A stretch of 64,000 nt of DNA from Streptococcus oralis (GCF_019334565.1 NZ_CP079724.1:1695001-1759000); one strand, 5' to 3'. Shown: positions 46,671-57,324, counted from the stretch's first letter. Made by a program: numbers and translations. Notes: a model not told the origin generated them from the sequence alone.

Positions 46671-46852
46671 TAGGTTTCTCCTTGATTTTTCTTACGCCCA
46701 TAAGGGCACCCTAGCATTAAGCTAGGGGACTAGTTTGCTTGTTTTTGCTCTGCGAAAATCAAAGCAATCCTTCGTCAGTTTCAACTCACCTAACTTAAGT
46801 TATGTTTTCGTCTTACTTCCTAGACTTGTTTTAATTTTCTTTGAGCAACCAA
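46671..46852 (-). other. Hairpin-rich gap between rplN and rplX
   Basis: 182 bp. Minus strand contains CCCTAGC-TTAAT-GCTAGGG followed by GCCC-TTAT-GGGC, close to the rplX ribosome binding site. No open frame seen. Confidence 0.6.
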
Positions 46853-47221
46853 TTAAAGTACTTCTGGAGCAAGTGACACGATCTTCATGAAGCCACCTTC
46901 ACGCAATTCACGTGCAACTGGGCCAAAGATACGTGTTCCGCGAGGAGTTTTGTCTTCACGGATGATAACTGCTGCGTTTTCGTCAAATTTGATGTATGAA
47001 CCATCAGCACGACGAGCACCTGATTTAGTACGAACGATAACAGCTTTTACAACGTCACCTTTTTTAACCGCACCACCAGGAGTAGCTTGTTTTACAGATG
47101 CCACGATAACATCACCGATGTTTGCAAATTTACGTCCTGAACCACCAAGAACTTTGATAGTCAAGATTTCGCGCGCACCGCTGTTGTCTGCGACTTTCAA
47201 ACGAGTTTCTGTTTGAATCAT
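46853..47221 (-). CDS. rplN: Ribosomal protein uL14
   Basis: 122 residues; [20 protein letters not shown] start and [20 protein letters not shown] end. Interface protein of the 50S subunit. Confidence 0.98.
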   Translation of the reverse strand: MIQTETRLKVADNSGAREILTIKVLGGSGRKFANIGDVIVASVKQATPGGAVKKGDVVKAVIVRTKSGARRADGSYIKFDENAAVIIREDKTPRGTRIFGPVARELREGGFMKIVSLAPEVL

Positions 47222-47246
47222 TTCAGTTTTCTCCTTTCAGGTTTGA

Positions 47247-47507
47247 TTAGATGATGACCGCTTCTTCAACAACTTCTACAAGACGGAAACGTTTTGTAGC
47301 TGAAAGCGGACGAGTTTCCATGATACGTACGATATCGCCTTCTTTGGCAACATTGTTTTCATCATGTGCTTTGTATTTCTTAGAGTAGTTAATACGTTTA
47401 CCATAGACTGGGTGGTTACGTTTTGTTTCAACTACAACTGTGATTGTCTTGTCCATTTTGTCAGATACAACACGTCCAACAAGAACTTTACGATTATTGC
47501 GTTCCAT
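47247..47507 (-). CDS. rpsQ: Ribosomal protein uS17
   Basis: 86 residues; [20 protein letters not shown] start, OB fold. Primary 16S rRNA binder. Confidence 0.98.
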
Positions 47508-47531
47508 TGAAATTTCTCCTTCCCTAGTCTA

Positions 47532-47738
47532 TTATTTCGCTTCAGATTGAACTGTTTTGATACGAGCGATTTGTTTTTTAACTTCTTTCAAGCGAGCTGT
47601 TTGTTCCAATTGACCAGTAGCAGCTTGGAAACGAAGTTCAAACAATTCTTTTTTCAATTCGTTTTCGCGCTTCGCGAGTTCTTCTTGAGAAAGACCACGA
47701 AGTTCTTTAACAAATTCTTTTACTTCATTAAGTTTCAT
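47532..47738 (-). CDS. rpmC: Ribosomal protein uL29
   Basis: 68 residues, all-helical ([20 protein letters not shown]). Near the exit tunnel, where it helps dock trigger factor and SRP. Confidence 0.98.
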
Positions 47739-47747
47739 GCCTTCTCC

Positions 47748-48161
47748 TTATTCTGCTTCACGTTTTACGAATTTACATTTAACTGGCAATTTGTGGCTAG
47801 CAAGACGAAGCGCTTCGCGAGCAATCTCTTCAGATACCCCAGCGATTTCAAACATCACTTTACCACGTTTAACTGGTGCTACCCAACCTTCAGGTGCCCC
47901 TTTACCAGATCCCATACGCACACCGATAGCTTTAGCAGTGTATGATTTGTGTGGGAAGATTTTAATCCAAACTTTACCACCACGTTTCATGTAACGAGTC
48001 ATGGCGATACGAGCAGCTTCGATTTGGCGGTTAGTGATCCAGTGGCTAGTTGTAGCTTGAAGACCGTATTCACCGAATGCTACTTCTTTTCCACCTTTTG
48101 CTTCACCGCGCATTTTTCCACGGAATTCACGACGGTGTTTAACACGTTTAGGTACTAACAT
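47748..48161 (-). CDS. rplP: Ribosomal protein uL16
   Basis: 137 residues; [20 protein letters not shown] start and [24 protein letters not shown] middle. Lies at the A-site tRNA; a known site of evernimicin-type resistance changes, none apparent. Confidence 0.98.
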   Translation of the reverse strand: MLVPKRVKHRREFRGKMRGEAKGGKEVAFGEYGLQATTSHWITNRQIEAARIAMTRYMKRGGKVWIKIFPHKSYTAKAIGVRMGSGKGAPEGWVAPVKRGKVMFEIAGVSEEIAREALRLASHKLPVKCKFVKREAE

Positions 48162-48164
48162 TGG

Positions 48165-48818
48165 TTATTTACCTCCTTTAGTGTTTTTACGAGCTGGAAG
48201 AACTTCACCACGGTAGATCCATACTTTAACACCAAGTTTACCGTATGTAGTATCTGCTTCTTCCCAAGCGTAATCGATATCTGCACGAAGTGTGTGAAGT
48301 GGAACAGTTCCTTCAGAGTATCCTTCAGCACGGGCGATATCTGCACCGTTCAAACGACCTGATACTTGAGTTTTGATTCCTTTAGCTCCAGCACGCATTG
48401 CACGTTGGATTGCTTGTTTTTGTGCACGACGGAAAGCGACACGTTGCTCCAATTGACGAGCAATTCCTTCACCTACAAGGTGAGCATCCAAATCAGGTTG
48501 TTTGATTTCGATGATGTTGATGTGTACTTGTTTTCCAGTCAATTTGTTAAGTTTTGCACGGAGTGCATCAACGTTAGCACCACCTTTACCGATAACCATA
48601 CCTGGTTTAGCAGTGTGAAGTGAAACGTTAACTTTGTTTACTGCGCGTTCAATTTCGATAGTTGAAACTGCTGCGTCAGCAAGTTCTTTTTGAACGAATT
48701 TACGGATTGCAAGATCTTCATGAAGGTAATCCGCGTATTCTTTTTCAGCATACCATTTGGCATCCCAATCACGGATGATGCCGACACGCATACCAATTGG
48801 ATGTACTTTTTGACCCAC
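48165..48818 (-). CDS. rpsC: Ribosomal protein uS3
   Basis: 217 residues; KH domain around 40-105 ([20 protein letters not shown]) and the conserved [20 protein letters not shown] tail. mRNA entry-channel protein. Confidence 0.98.
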
Positions 48819-48830
48819 GATGTTACCTCC

Positions 48831-49175
48831 TTATTTTTCTGCAACAGCTACAGTGATGTGAGCTGTACGTTTGTTGATTGGTGAAGCTGAACCTTTCGCA
48901 CGTGGACGGAAACGTTTCATAGTTGGTCCTTCGTTTGCGAATGCTTCAGATACTACCAAATTAGCTTTGTCCAAACCAAAGTTGTTTTCAGCGTTAGCTA
49001 CAGCTGAGTTCAAAACTTTCAAGATGATTTCAGCAGCTTTGTTTGGTGTGAATGTCAAGATTGCAATAGCATCGGCTACGCTTTTACCACGGATGTTGTC
49101 AAGAACAAGACGTGATTTACGAGGTGAAACACGTACTGTACGAGCCATTGCTTTAGCTGAAGTAATTTCTGCCAT
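48831..49175 (-). CDS. rplV: Ribosomal protein uL22
   Basis: 114 residues; the hairpin loop region [20 protein letters not shown] reaches into the exit tunnel, where macrolide-resistance changes arise; it looks ordinary. Confidence 0.98.
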   Translation of the reverse strand: MAEITSAKAMARTVRVSPRKSRLVLDNIRGKSVADAIAILTFTPNKAAEIILKVLNSAVANAENNFGLDKANLVVSEAFANEGPTMKRFRPRAKGSASPINKRTAHITVAVAEK

Positions 49176-49186
49176 TTATGTTCTCC

Positions 49187-49468
49187 TTATTTTCTACGTG
49201 TTTTCTTGTCGTCTGCAGCGTGACCTTTGTAAGTACGAGTTGGTGCAAATTCACCAAGTTTGTGACCTACCATGTCCTCTTGGATGTAAACAGGTACGTG
49301 TTTACGTCCGTCATAAACTGCAATAGTGTAACCAATGAAACTTGGGAAGATCGTTGAACGACGTGACCAAGTTTTGATAACTTTTTTCTTTTCGTCGTTA
49401 GCTTGAGCTTCAACTTTTTTCATCAAATGCTCATCGACGAAAGGTCCTTTTTTAAGACTGCGTCCCAT
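49187..49468 (-). CDS. rpsS: Ribosomal protein uS19
   Basis: 93 residues; [20 protein letters not shown] start and [20 protein letters not shown]. Forms a pair with S13 in the 30S head. Confidence 0.98.
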
Positions 49469-49571
49469 TTTTATTTTTTCTCCTTTAAATGTTGTACCAC
49501 AGCGGCTTGCGCTAACATGGAGCGCTACCGAGCTGGCGGATTCCCTAGTCGCTTAGGCGACTAGTTTGCTA
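49469..49571 (-). other. Gap with hairpin between rplB and rpsS
   Basis: 103 bp. A perfect CTAGTCGC-CTAA-GCGACTAG stem (49564-49545) follows the rplB stop codon, with further GC-rich pairing (AGCGC...GCGCT). No T-run. Confidence 0.6.
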
Positions 49572-50405
49572 TTATTTCTCGTTGCGACGACGAACGATAA
49601 GTTTGTCAGATTTCGCTTTCTTGTTACGAGTTTTAAGACCAAGAGCAGGTTTGCCCCATGGAGTAGATGGCGCTTTACGACCAACTGGTGCTTTACCTTC
49701 ACCACCACCGTGTGGGTGATCGTTAGGGTTCATTACAGAACCACGAACTGTTGGACGGATACCTTTCCAACGGCTACGTCCTGCTTTACCAAGGTTTACA
49801 AGTCCATGTTGTTCGTTTCCGACAACACCAACTGTAGCACGACAAGTTCCAAGAATCATACGAACTTCGCCAGATTGAAGACGAACAAGAACATATTTAC
49901 CTTCTTGACCCAATACTTGAGCAGAAGCTCCAGCAGCACGCACCAATTCACCACCACGACCTGGTTTCAATTCGATGTTGTGGATTAAAGTACCAACTGG
50001 GATGTTAGCAAGTGGAAGAGCGTTTCCGACTTTGATATCTGCTTCAGGACCTGAAACGATACGTTGACCAACTTCAAGACCTTTTGGAGCGATGATGTAT
50101 GCTTTCACACCGTCAGTGTAGTGTACAAGAGCGATGTTTGCAGAACGGTTTGGATCGTACTCGATTGTTTTAACAACTGCTTCAACGTTGTCTTTGTTAC
50201 GTTTGAAGTCAACCAAACGGTAGAAACGTTTGTGTCCACCACCTTGGTGACGAACAGTGATACGACCGTTGTTGTTACGACCAGCCTTGCTCTTCAAAGC
50301 AACAAGCAATGATTTTTCAGGAGTGCTTGTTGTGATTTCAGCGAAATCCAAAGAAGTCATATTACGGCGACCGTTTGTTGTTGGTTTATAAACACGAATT
50401 CCCAC
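49572..50405 (-). CDS. rplB: Ribosomal protein uL2
   Basis: 277 residues; [20 protein letters not shown] start and the [20 protein letters not shown] loop with the conserved histidine near the peptidyl-transferase centre. Confidence 0.98.
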   Translation of the reverse strand: MGIRVYKPTTNGRRNMTSLDFAEITTSTPEKSLLVALKSKAGRNNNGRITVRHQGGGHKRFYRLVDFKRNKDNVEAVVKTIEYDPNRSANIALVHYTDGVKAYIIAPKGLEVGQRIVSGPEADIKVGNALPLANIPVGTLIHNIELKPGRGGELVRAAGASAQVLGQEGKYVLVRLQSGEVRMILGTCRATVGVVGNEQHGLVNLGKAGRSRWKGIRPTVRGSVMNPNDHPHGGGEGKAPVGRKAPSTPWGKPALGLKTRNKKAKSDKLIVRRRNEK

Positions 50406-50422
50406 GATATTTCCTCCTTAGA

Positions 50423-50719
50423 TTATTCAGCTTCAGCAGCAAACAACTCGATTGCTTTTGAATCAGCTGTAAGTGTGATGATAGCTTTTTTAGTTTTGTT
50501 AGTAAAACCAGTGTAACGTCCAACACGCTTCGCTTTAGGTTTTACGTTGATTGTGTTAACGTTGGCAACTTTAACACCTTCGAAAGCAGCTTCAACAGCT
50601 TGCTTGATCAAAAGTTTGTGTGCACGAGTGTCAACTTCAAATACATATTTTCCTGCTTCAAGTTGAGCCATTGAGCTTTCAGTGATAACAGGTTTTTTGA
50701 TAACATCATACAAATTCAT
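50423..50719 (-). CDS. rplW: Ribosomal protein uL23
   Basis: 98 residues; [20 protein letters not shown] start. Exit-tunnel docking site for trigger factor and SRP. Its start overlaps the last base of the rplD stop. Confidence 0.98.
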
Positions 50720-51342
50720 TATGCAAGAACCTCCTCGATTTTAGAGATAGCTGCTTGTGTGACAAGAAGTTTGTTGCTATTTGCGATGTCAAGAACACTT
50801 GCAGTTGTAGCAGTTGCAACTTTCACGTTTGGAAGGTTACGAGCTGAAAGAGCTGCGAATTCATTTCCTTCTTCAAGGATAACAAGAACTTTAGAATCGA
50901 TGCTCAATGCTGCAAGAACTTTTGCAAATTCAGCAGTTTTTGGAGCTGTAAATGAAAGAGCGTCTACAGCTACGAATTTGTTTTCAGCAACTTTTTCAGA
51001 GTAAACTGATTTAAGAGCTAGGCGACGAACTTTTTGTGGAAGTTTGTAGCCGTATGAACGTGGAGTTGGTCCGAAGACAACACCACCACCACGCCATTGT
51101 GGTGAGCGGATAGAACCTTGACGAGCACGTCCAGTTCCTTTTTGACGCCATGGTTTGCGTCCACCACCTGATACTGCAGAGCGGTTTTTAACAGCGTGTG
51201 TTCCTTGACGAAGGCTTGCGCGTTGGCTGATGATCACATCAAACACAACTGATTCATTTGGTTCGATACCAAATACTGCATCGTTAAGAACAACTTGGCC
51301 AGCTTCTTTACCAGTTTGGTCAAATAATGTTACGTTTGCCAT
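50719..51342 (-). CDS. rplD: Ribosomal protein uL4
   Basis: 207 residues; the [20 protein letters not shown] tunnel loop is intact. In E. coli L4 represses the S10 operon through the leader; whether this holds here is unknown. Confidence 0.98.
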
Positions 51343-51366
51343 TGTGACTGATTTCCCCTTTCTTTA

Positions 51367-51993
51367 TTATTTACCAGCTTTAACTGCTGATTTGATAGTG
51401 ATAAGAGATTTCTTAGCACCTGGTACGTTACCTTTGATAAGGATAACGTTCTTTTCTGGAACAACTTGTACAACTTCAAGGTTTTGAATTGTTACGCGGT
51501 CGCCACCCATACGTCCTGCAAGGTTTTTACCTTTGAATACGCGGTTAGGTGCAACAGGTCCCATAGAACCTGGACGACGGTGGTAACGGGAACCGTGAGC
51601 CATTGGTCCACGTGATTGTCCGTGGCGTTTGATAACACCTTGGAAACCTTTACCTTTAGAAGTACCAGTTACGTCAACAACGTCTCCAGCTGCGAATGTT
51701 TCAACTGTGATTTCAGCACCAACTTCCAAGCCTTCAACGTTTTTGAATTCACGAATGAAGCGCTTAGGAGCCGTGTTAGCTTTCGCTACATGTCCTTTAG
51801 CAGGTTTGTTGCTCAATACTTCGCGTTTGTCATCGAAACCAACTTGGATAGCGTTGTATCCGTCTGTTTCAACAGTTTTAACTTGAAGAACAACGTTTGG
51901 AGTTGCTTCAATAACTGTTACAGGGATCAATTCGCCAGCTTCAGTGAAGATTTGAGTCATTCCCACTTTTTTCCCTAAGATTCCTTTTGTCAT
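51367..51993 (-). CDS. rplC: Ribosomal protein uL3
   Basis: 208 residues; [20 protein letters not shown] start and the [20 protein letters not shown] loop near the peptidyl-transferase centre. Confidence 0.98.
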
Positions 51994-52075
51994 GAGAAAA
52001 TAGTTCCTTTTCTATATTTTTTATTCAAAAAGTTTTTAACGAGCGTTTTTCATGCTCAAGTTTTCAAGCTTTGGA

Positions 52076-52384
52076 TTAAAGCTTGATTTCTACGTTTACA
52101 CCACTTGGGAGATCCAATTTCATCAACGCATCAACTGTTTTTTGAGTTGGGTTAACGATATCGATCAAACGTTTGTGTGTACGCATTTCAAATTGTTCGC
52201 GAGAGTCTTTGTATTTGTGAGTCGCACGAATGATTGTGTAGAGGCTACGTTCAGTTGGAAGTGGGATTGGACCCGCAACTTGTGCACCTGTACGAGTAGC
52301 TGATTCTACGATTTTTGCAGCCGCTGTATCAAGCGTACGGTGTTCGTAAGCTTTCAAACGGATACGGATTTTTTTGTTTGCCAT
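52076..52384 (-). CDS. rpsJ: Ribosomal protein uS10
   Basis: 102 residues; [20 protein letters not shown] start. First gene of the superoperon; also acts with NusB in antitermination. Leader of about 129 nt upstream. Confidence 0.98.
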
Positions 52385-52548
52385 CTTTTTCTCCTTTTCG
52401 TCTATTTAAGATAATAGGCTAGCTCCACAAGAAAACCGACGCGTGTTGCGTGGCAATGCAACCGAGCGTGTCGCAACCTCTTGCATCAAAGCTAAGGCTG
52501 TAATTTACAGCACCATAATAGAATAACACAAAGCCCCTGCGATTGCAA
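52385..52548 (-). promoter_or_regulatory. S10 operon promoter and structured leader
   Basis: Minus strand TTGCAA (52548-52543) and TATTCT (52525-52520) with a 17-bp spacer and a TGn extension. The leader of about 129 nt is unusually GC-rich: TTGCG...CGCAA stems nest within CGACACGC...GCGTCG. Such S10 leaders are sites of ribosomal-protein feedback in several phyla; the controlling protein here is not known. The stretch 52549-52649 is AT-rich with no structure that I could support. Confidence 0.65.
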
Positions 52549-52649
52549 GGGATTTGTAAGCTTTTTTTCGTTTTTTTAAGATGAAACTGTTTTCTCTTTT
52601 TATCTTTCCAAAATTACGGATTTATATCTATAAAAAACTACCTTTTCTT

Positions 52650-53276
52650 CTATATAATATGTGTCATTTTGACCTTGAGTTTATCTTCTGATTGATCTAC
52701 TAAGATATCTGCTTTTGACTCGGTTTCTCTATAGTATCGCAGGTACTGCTCCCGTCTCATCTGATGGCTAGCTAATACAAAAGATGCATCGCGATTTCTC
52801 ATAGTCGTATCTCGAGCTAAGCGCCTCTTTAATTCGGTCTCCTCATCCGTGTAGAAACAGATGGTTTTGTCAAAGAGTTCCTTGGGTAGAAAGCCCACAG
52901 ACATCCCTTCAACAATCAGAATCGGCTTTGCTCCAGACAAGACCTCGCTAGCCTTCCACGGTTCATCGATTGTCAAGACATCCAAACCTGCCTGCAAGGC
53001 GAGAATATCTCTCTGTAAACTTGCCAGTTCATGCGCCACTGGCAGACAAGCTGTCACTTTTTGATCTGGTGCTTGCTTTGGTACTACCAGGTGACGTTCC
53101 GAGGTGATATAGGGATCTGTCTCTAGTAAATTTACTTTTGTGGAATCTAAAGCTTGGTACAATTCCTGTGCAAAGGTTGATTTACCTGAAGCCCCATGAC
53201 CGTAAATCCCCAGCGTCCTAACCCTTCCCGTTTCAATCTCTGAAACCAGTTGTTCTATCAGGTCTTTTTTCTTCAT
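52650..53276 (-). CDS. Uridine kinase-family P-loop protein
   Basis: 208 residues. Walker A is GIYGHGASGKSTF (about 23-35), and an acidic ETDPYITSE segment follows near 52. It resembles uridine kinase/phosphoribulokinase-type small kinases, but substrate residues are not diagnostic. Its ATG overlaps the nrdG stop (ATGA), so it is translationally coupled to the anaerobic ribonucleotide reductase activase, suggesting a nucleoside-related job. Confidence 0.8.
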   Translation of the reverse strand: MKKKDLIEQLVSEIETGRVRTLGIYGHGASGKSTFAQELYQALDSTKVNLLETDPYITSERHLVVPKQAPDQKVTACLPVAHELASLQRDILALQAGLDVLTIDEPWKASEVLSGAKPILIVEGMSVGFLPKELFDKTICFYTDEETELKRRLARDTTMRNRDASFVLASHQMRREQYLRYYRETESKADILVDQSEDKLKVKMTHII

Positions 53277-53869
53277 TCTCTCTTCACCTGTTCATAGCTT
53301 TCTTTTCCGTCATTAAGCTTGTCCCAAATCACTACTTGCCCACTTTTGAGAGATTTTTGCACATCGATAATCCGTTGATTAGAAGACCCTCGAAACTGGA
53401 GCATGAGATTGCGCTTGCTTTTATCATACCGTCCATCGACAAGGATGTCAACCAGCGACAAGAGTTCCAGTTTATCTGGAGTTTCCAGCATCATTTCTTC
53501 CCAAGTGTAGCCCGTCCAGGACCAGATGTCTTTGTCTGGCAATTCCTTTCGAATTCGCTTAACGAGCGGCAAGAGAATACCCGTATTAAGAAAGGGCTCT
53601 CCTCCTAGCAGGGTCAATCCTTGAACATAGGGCTGGGCAAGGTCTTCCATGATTTGTTCTTCTAATTCTGCCGTATAAGGAATCCCTGCATTGAAAGACC
53701 AAGTCGCAACATTATAGCACCCCTCGCAGTGGAACATACAGCCTGCGACATAGAGAGAGTTACGCACACCTTCTCCATCTACAAAGTTAAAGGCCTTGTA
53801 GTCAATGATCCGCCCTTTACTAAGCTCCTCGCTTTTCCATTCACCAGGTTTTGGTGTATTCCATGTCAT
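53273..53869 (-). CDS. nrdG: Anaerobic ribonucleotide reductase activating protein
   Basis: 198 residues. Radical-SAM cluster motif C-x3-C-x2-C in GCMFHCEGCYN (about 43-52), followed by LLGGEPFLN. It installs the glycyl radical on NrdD using S-adenosylmethionine and an iron-sulphur cluster. Belongs to the nrdD-46aa-GNAT-GNAT-nrdG-kinase operon. Confidence 0.96.
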   Translation of the reverse strand: MTWNTPKPGEWKSEELSKGRIIDYKAFNFVDGEGVRNSLYVAGCMFHCEGCYNVATWSFNAGIPYTAELEEQIMEDLAQPYVQGLTLLGGEPFLNTGILLPLVKRIRKELPDKDIWSWTGYTWEEMMLETPDKLELLSLVDILVDGRYDKSKRNLMLQFRGSSNQRIIDVQKSLKSGQVVIWDKLNDGKESYEQVKRE

Positions 53870-53873
53870 CCTT

Positions 53874-54380
53874 CTACTCCAACTCTATCCAATAGCGCTG
53901 ACTTCTATCGATTGTATTTTCGTAAACACCGCCAGCGAAGAGAATCGTGCGGCGGCTGGCTTCGTTGTCTTCATCGCAGGTAATCAGCACTCGTTCCAAT
54001 CCTTGCTTTCGAGCCTCTGCTAGTCCTAACCTCAACTGCTCCTTCCCATATCCTTTGCCTCGTTGACTGGGACGGATAGAATAGCCAATATGACCGCCTT
54101 CCACAAATAATTTGTCATTCAAGGACAAGCGCAGGGCTAAAAATCCCAAAGGCAAGCCAGTCTCACCAAAGGATAAAAATTTGATTGCAGGAACCCAGCC
54201 CACTGGCAGGTTGGCAGCATCCTCTTGCTGCTCTACAATCTTTAAACAATCCTCATAATCCTTTGCTCGCTTCCAAGCGGAGCCCATGCCACCGTGCATA
54301 TAGGATTTTGCTGCATCGAACTCCGCAATCATCTCTAATATCGCTTCTTTATCTTCCAAAGTTGGTCGTCTTATCTCCAT
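53874..54380 (-). CDS. GNAT-family N-acetyltransferase (second of a tandem pair)
   Basis: 168 residues, GNAT core with SIRPSQRGKGYGKEQLRLGL (about 105-125). It and the upstream gene begin almost identically (MEIRRPTLEDKEAILEMIAE versus MELRRPTLADKETVLEMMAE) and share YSIRPS-RGK, so they arose by tandem duplication within the nrd operon. Substrate unknown. 4 nt before nrdG. Confidence 0.88.
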   Translation of the reverse strand: MEIRRPTLEDKEAILEMIAEFDAAKSYMHGGMGSAWKRAKDYEDCLKIVEQQEDAANLPVGWVPAIKFLSFGETGLPLGFLALRLSLNDKLFVEGGHIGYSIRPSQRGKGYGKEQLRLGLAEARKQGLERVLITCDEDNEASRRTILFAGGVYENTIDRSQRYWIELE

Positions 54381-54389
54381 GCTTCCTCC

Positions 54390-54890
54390 TTAATCGACAT
54401 CAATCCAGTAGCGCTCCGTTCCGTTTCGAACATCCTCATAGACACCACCATTAGCTAAGATAACAGCTCGGCTGGCAGGATTTTCTGTGCTACAAGTTAC
54501 CAGAGCTCGTTTAATATTCTTTCCCTTAGCAATTTGTAGACCTTGTCGGAGGAATTCTTTGGCATAATCTTTACCTCTTTCAGATGGACGAATGGAGTAG
54601 CCAATATGGCCCCCATTTTCTAGTAAGTAGTCATTTAATCTGAGACGAAGGTTGAGAAAGCCAAGAGCCTGGCCTGCTACGTCAAAACTAAGCAGCTGGA
54701 TAGCAGGAACCCAGTTTTCAGGAATATTGAGTCCCGCTTCCGCCTGAAGATTTTCTTCTATCCACTCTTCATAAACAAAATTGTTGGCGTTCCAAAACCC
54801 ACCATCGTGGGCTGATTGAGTCTGTTCAAACTCTGCCATCATCTCTAAAACTGTTTCTTTATCTGCCAATGTTGGTCTGCGTAGTTCCAT
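54390..54890 (-). CDS. GNAT-family N-acetyltransferase (first of a tandem pair)
   Basis: 166 residues from the ATG at 54890, with GGGAGGGG just upstream; a longer frame to 54932 overlaps a hairpin and lacks a ribosome binding site. GNAT core SIRPSERGKDYAKEFLRQGL. A hairpin GTGAGAG-TCCG-CTCTCGC-TTTTC (about 54909-54932) sits before it and could reduce read-through from nrdD. Confidence 0.88.
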   Translation of the reverse strand: MELRRPTLADKETVLEMMAEFEQTQSAHDGGFWNANNFVYEEWIEENLQAEAGLNIPENWVPAIQLLSFDVAGQALGFLNLRLRLNDYLLENGGHIGYSIRPSERGKDYAKEFLRQGLQIAKGKNIKRALVTCSTENPASRAVILANGGVYEDVRNGTERYWIDVD

Positions 54891-54928
54891 ATTCCCCTCC
54901 CACCTAAGAGAAAAGCGAGAGCGGACTC

Positions 54929-55069
54929 TCACTTTTTCTTGTGCTTATTTAAAAATTGTTCTCTGAGGTTGAGCAAGCGTTCTTTTTTACCTGTTCCACC
55001 TTTAGAGTGTTTCTCGTGATAACGGGTCACTTGTGCGCGTCCCTTATCGTCTAATTGGTATTTCCCCAT
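54929..55069 (-). CDS. Small basic protein in the nrd operon
   Basis: 46 residues (MGKYQLDDKGRAQVTRYHEK onward, ending LNKHKKK), very basic. AAGGAA lies 5 nt before the ATG and the gene begins 11 nt after the nrdD stop codon. I recall a gene of this size at the same place in pneumococci. The basic composition suggests nucleic acid binding, but there is no direct evidence. Confidence 0.75.
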   Translation of the reverse strand: MGKYQLDDKGRAQVTRYHEKHSKGGTGKKERLLNLREQFLNKHKKK

Positions 55070-55080
55070 TGCGTTTCCTT

Positions 55081-57294
55081 CTAATTTGTTACTTCATGTC
55101 CGGCTGTTTTAATAGTTGAACCGTTCATGTGTTTGACACGCGCAGCAATTTCCTTGTGGCGTCCATTAACCATCGGACGCGCTTGAGGATTCCCCAGATA
55201 ACCACACGTACGTTTGACCACATCTACTGTTTTAGGGTCGCTATTGCCACAGTTGGGACAAGCAAAGCCTCGCTCAGTTGGTTCAAAATCCCCTTCAAAG
55301 TCGCACTTGTAGCAACGATCAATCGGAGTATTGGTCCCTAGATAGCCGACACGGTCATAGGCATAGTCCCAAACAGCTTCCAGGGCCTTAGGATTTTGTT
55401 GAAGAACTGGATACTCACAATAATGGATAAAACCACCTGACGCACCTGCTTCTGGGTAAACTTTCTCAAAGTCTAATTTTTCAAACGGTGTTGGATTTTT
55501 ACGAACATCGTAGTGGAACGAGTTGGTGTAGTATTCCTTGTCCGTGATGTCAGGAATAGAGCCGAACTTCTCTGTATCCAAGCGACAGAAGCGGTCTGTC
55601 AGACTTTCAGACGGTGTGGAGTAGATAGAGAAATGGTAACCATATTGGTCAGACCACTCTTCCACACGACGTTTCATATCGCGAATGATATCCAGTGTGA
55701 ATTCCTTGGCTTCAGGATTGCTTTCCCAGCTATTTCCAAAGAAGACTGTAGCCACTTCGTACAAACCGATGTAGCCCAGCGAAACTGTCGCACGGCGATT
55801 CTTAAAGAGCTGATCAACACTTTCTTCTTTTCCGAGACGGCGACCGAAGGCTCCGTACTGATAGAGGATAGGGGCATTCGCTGGTGTTGCTTCCTTGGTC
55901 CGTTCAACACGGTAAACCAGAGCATCTTCTGCGATGTTCATACGTTCGTTGAAGATTTCCCAAAACTTATTCAGATCTCCTTCAGACTCGAGGGCGATAC
56001 GAGGCAGATTGACTGTCACAACACCTAGGTTCATACGACCTGAATTGACCTCAACACCATTTTCATCTTTCCATCCTTGGAGGAAAGAACGGCAGCCCAT
56101 AGGAACCTTGAAGGAGCCTGTCAGCTCGATAATCTTATCATAGGACAAGACATCTGGGTACATCCGCTTGGTTGCACACTCGAGGGCCAACTGTTTGATG
56201 TCGTAGTTAGGTGAACCTTCCTCTAAGTTGAGTCCTCTTTTTAGCGTAAAGATGAGTTTAGGGAAGATAGCTGTACGGTGTTCTGAACCAAGCCCCTTGA
56301 TTCGGATGTTCAAGATAGCTTTTTGAATTTCCCGCTCAAAACGACTAGTTCCTAAACCAAAACCGAGCGAAGTAAAAGGTGTTTGGCCATTTGAAGTGAA
56401 GAGGGTGTTGATTTCATACTCGAGAGATTGCATGGCATCGTAGATGTCCTTTTGGGTTTTCTTCCAAGCATAATCTTCCCGTTTCTCAGGCAGGACCCAC
56501 TCTTCCGCATCCTTGAGGTGTTTCTGGTAATTCTTCTCTGCATACGGAGCTAAAACTTCATCGATACGGTCAGCTGAGCAGCCCCCGTACTGGCTAGAAG
56601 CAACGTTGGCGATGATTTGTGAAATTTGAGCTGTCGCAGTCTGGATAGACTTGGGACTCTCTACCTCTGCATTACCAATCTTAAAACCATTTTCCAACAT
56701 GCCTTTAAAATCAATCAAACAGCAGTTGGTCATCGGAGTGTAGGGGCTGTAGTCCAAGTCATGATAGTGGATATCCCCTTTTTGGTGAGCATTGGCTACG
56801 TGCTTAGGAAGCATTTGCAGTCCGATTGACTTCCCAACAATCCCTGCTGTCAAATCACGCTGGGTGTTGAAGACATCGCTGTCTTTATTAGCATTTTCAT
56901 TAACAACTGCTTGATCTTTATTGAGAAGTTTATGGATACTAAAGTTGATATCTGTCGCTTTTGAGCGCTCAAAATCCCTTTGTGTCCGATAAGTGATATA
57001 CTCCTCAGCCAGCGCATATTCTTTAGCTTCAAGGAGTTCGTGCTCTACGACATTTTGAATTTCGTAAATCTTGACACCTTGAGGGAAGCGGCTGTGAATT
57101 TCAGTCACGATTCTTTCAACTAGACCATTTAGGCGTTTTTCTACTAGAGGCGTAACGTCCATAACCTTTTCCGCCGCCTTGTGGAGAGCCTTGTCAATCT
57201 TGTCTACATCAAACACCACTCGTCTACCATCTCGTTTTTCAACGAACAAGGTGGGAACGGTTGCAAGCTTTTCTTCTAATACAATCATATCCAT
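55081..57294 (-). CDS. nrdD: Anaerobic ribonucleoside-triphosphate reductase
   Basis: 737 residues. An ATP-cone regulatory domain lies at the N-terminus (about 15-105: VEKRDGRRVVFDVDKIDKAL). The glycyl-radical site is near the C-terminus (KRTCGYLGNPQARP, about 700), and a four-cysteine zinc site precedes it (YKCDFEGD, FACPNCG). It makes deoxyribonucleotides without oxygen. The start is either ATG 57294 or ATG two codons later. NrdR boxes lie upstream. First gene of its operon. Confidence 0.97.
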   Translation of the reverse strand: MDMIVLEEKLATVPTLFVEKRDGRRVVFDVDKIDKALHKAAEKVMDVTPLVEKRLNGLVERIVTEIHSRFPQGVKIYEIQNVVEHELLEAKEYALAEEYITYRTQRDFERSKATDINFSIHKLLNKDQAVVNENANKDSDVFNTQRDLTAGIVGKSIGLQMLPKHVANAHQKGDIHYHDLDYSPYTPMTNCCLIDFKGMLENGFKIGNAEVESPKSIQTATAQISQIIANVASSQYGGCSADRIDEVLAPYAEKNYQKHLKDAEEWVLPEKREDYAWKKTQKDIYDAMQSLEYEINTLFTSNGQTPFTSLGFGLGTSRFEREIQKAILNIRIKGLGSEHRTAIFPKLIFTLKRGLNLEEGSPNYDIKQLALECATKRMYPDVLSYDKIIELTGSFKVPMGCRSFLQGWKDENGVEVNSGRMNLGVVTVNLPRIALESEGDLNKFWEIFNERMNIAEDALVYRVERTKEATPANAPILYQYGAFGRRLGKEESVDQLFKNRRATVSLGYIGLYEVATVFFGNSWESNPEAKEFTLDIIRDMKRRVEEWSDQYGYHFSIYSTPSESLTDRFCRLDTEKFGSIPDITDKEYYTNSFHYDVRKNPTPFEKLDFEKVYPEAGASGGFIHYCEYPVLQQNPKALEAVWDYAYDRVGYLGTNTPIDRCYKCDFEGDFEPTERGFACPNCGNSDPKTVDVVKRTCGYLGNPQARPMVNGRHKEIAARVKHMNGSTIKTAGHEVTN

Positions 57295-57324
57295 GCTCTT
57301 TTCTAAAATGTTGTTCTATGAAGT

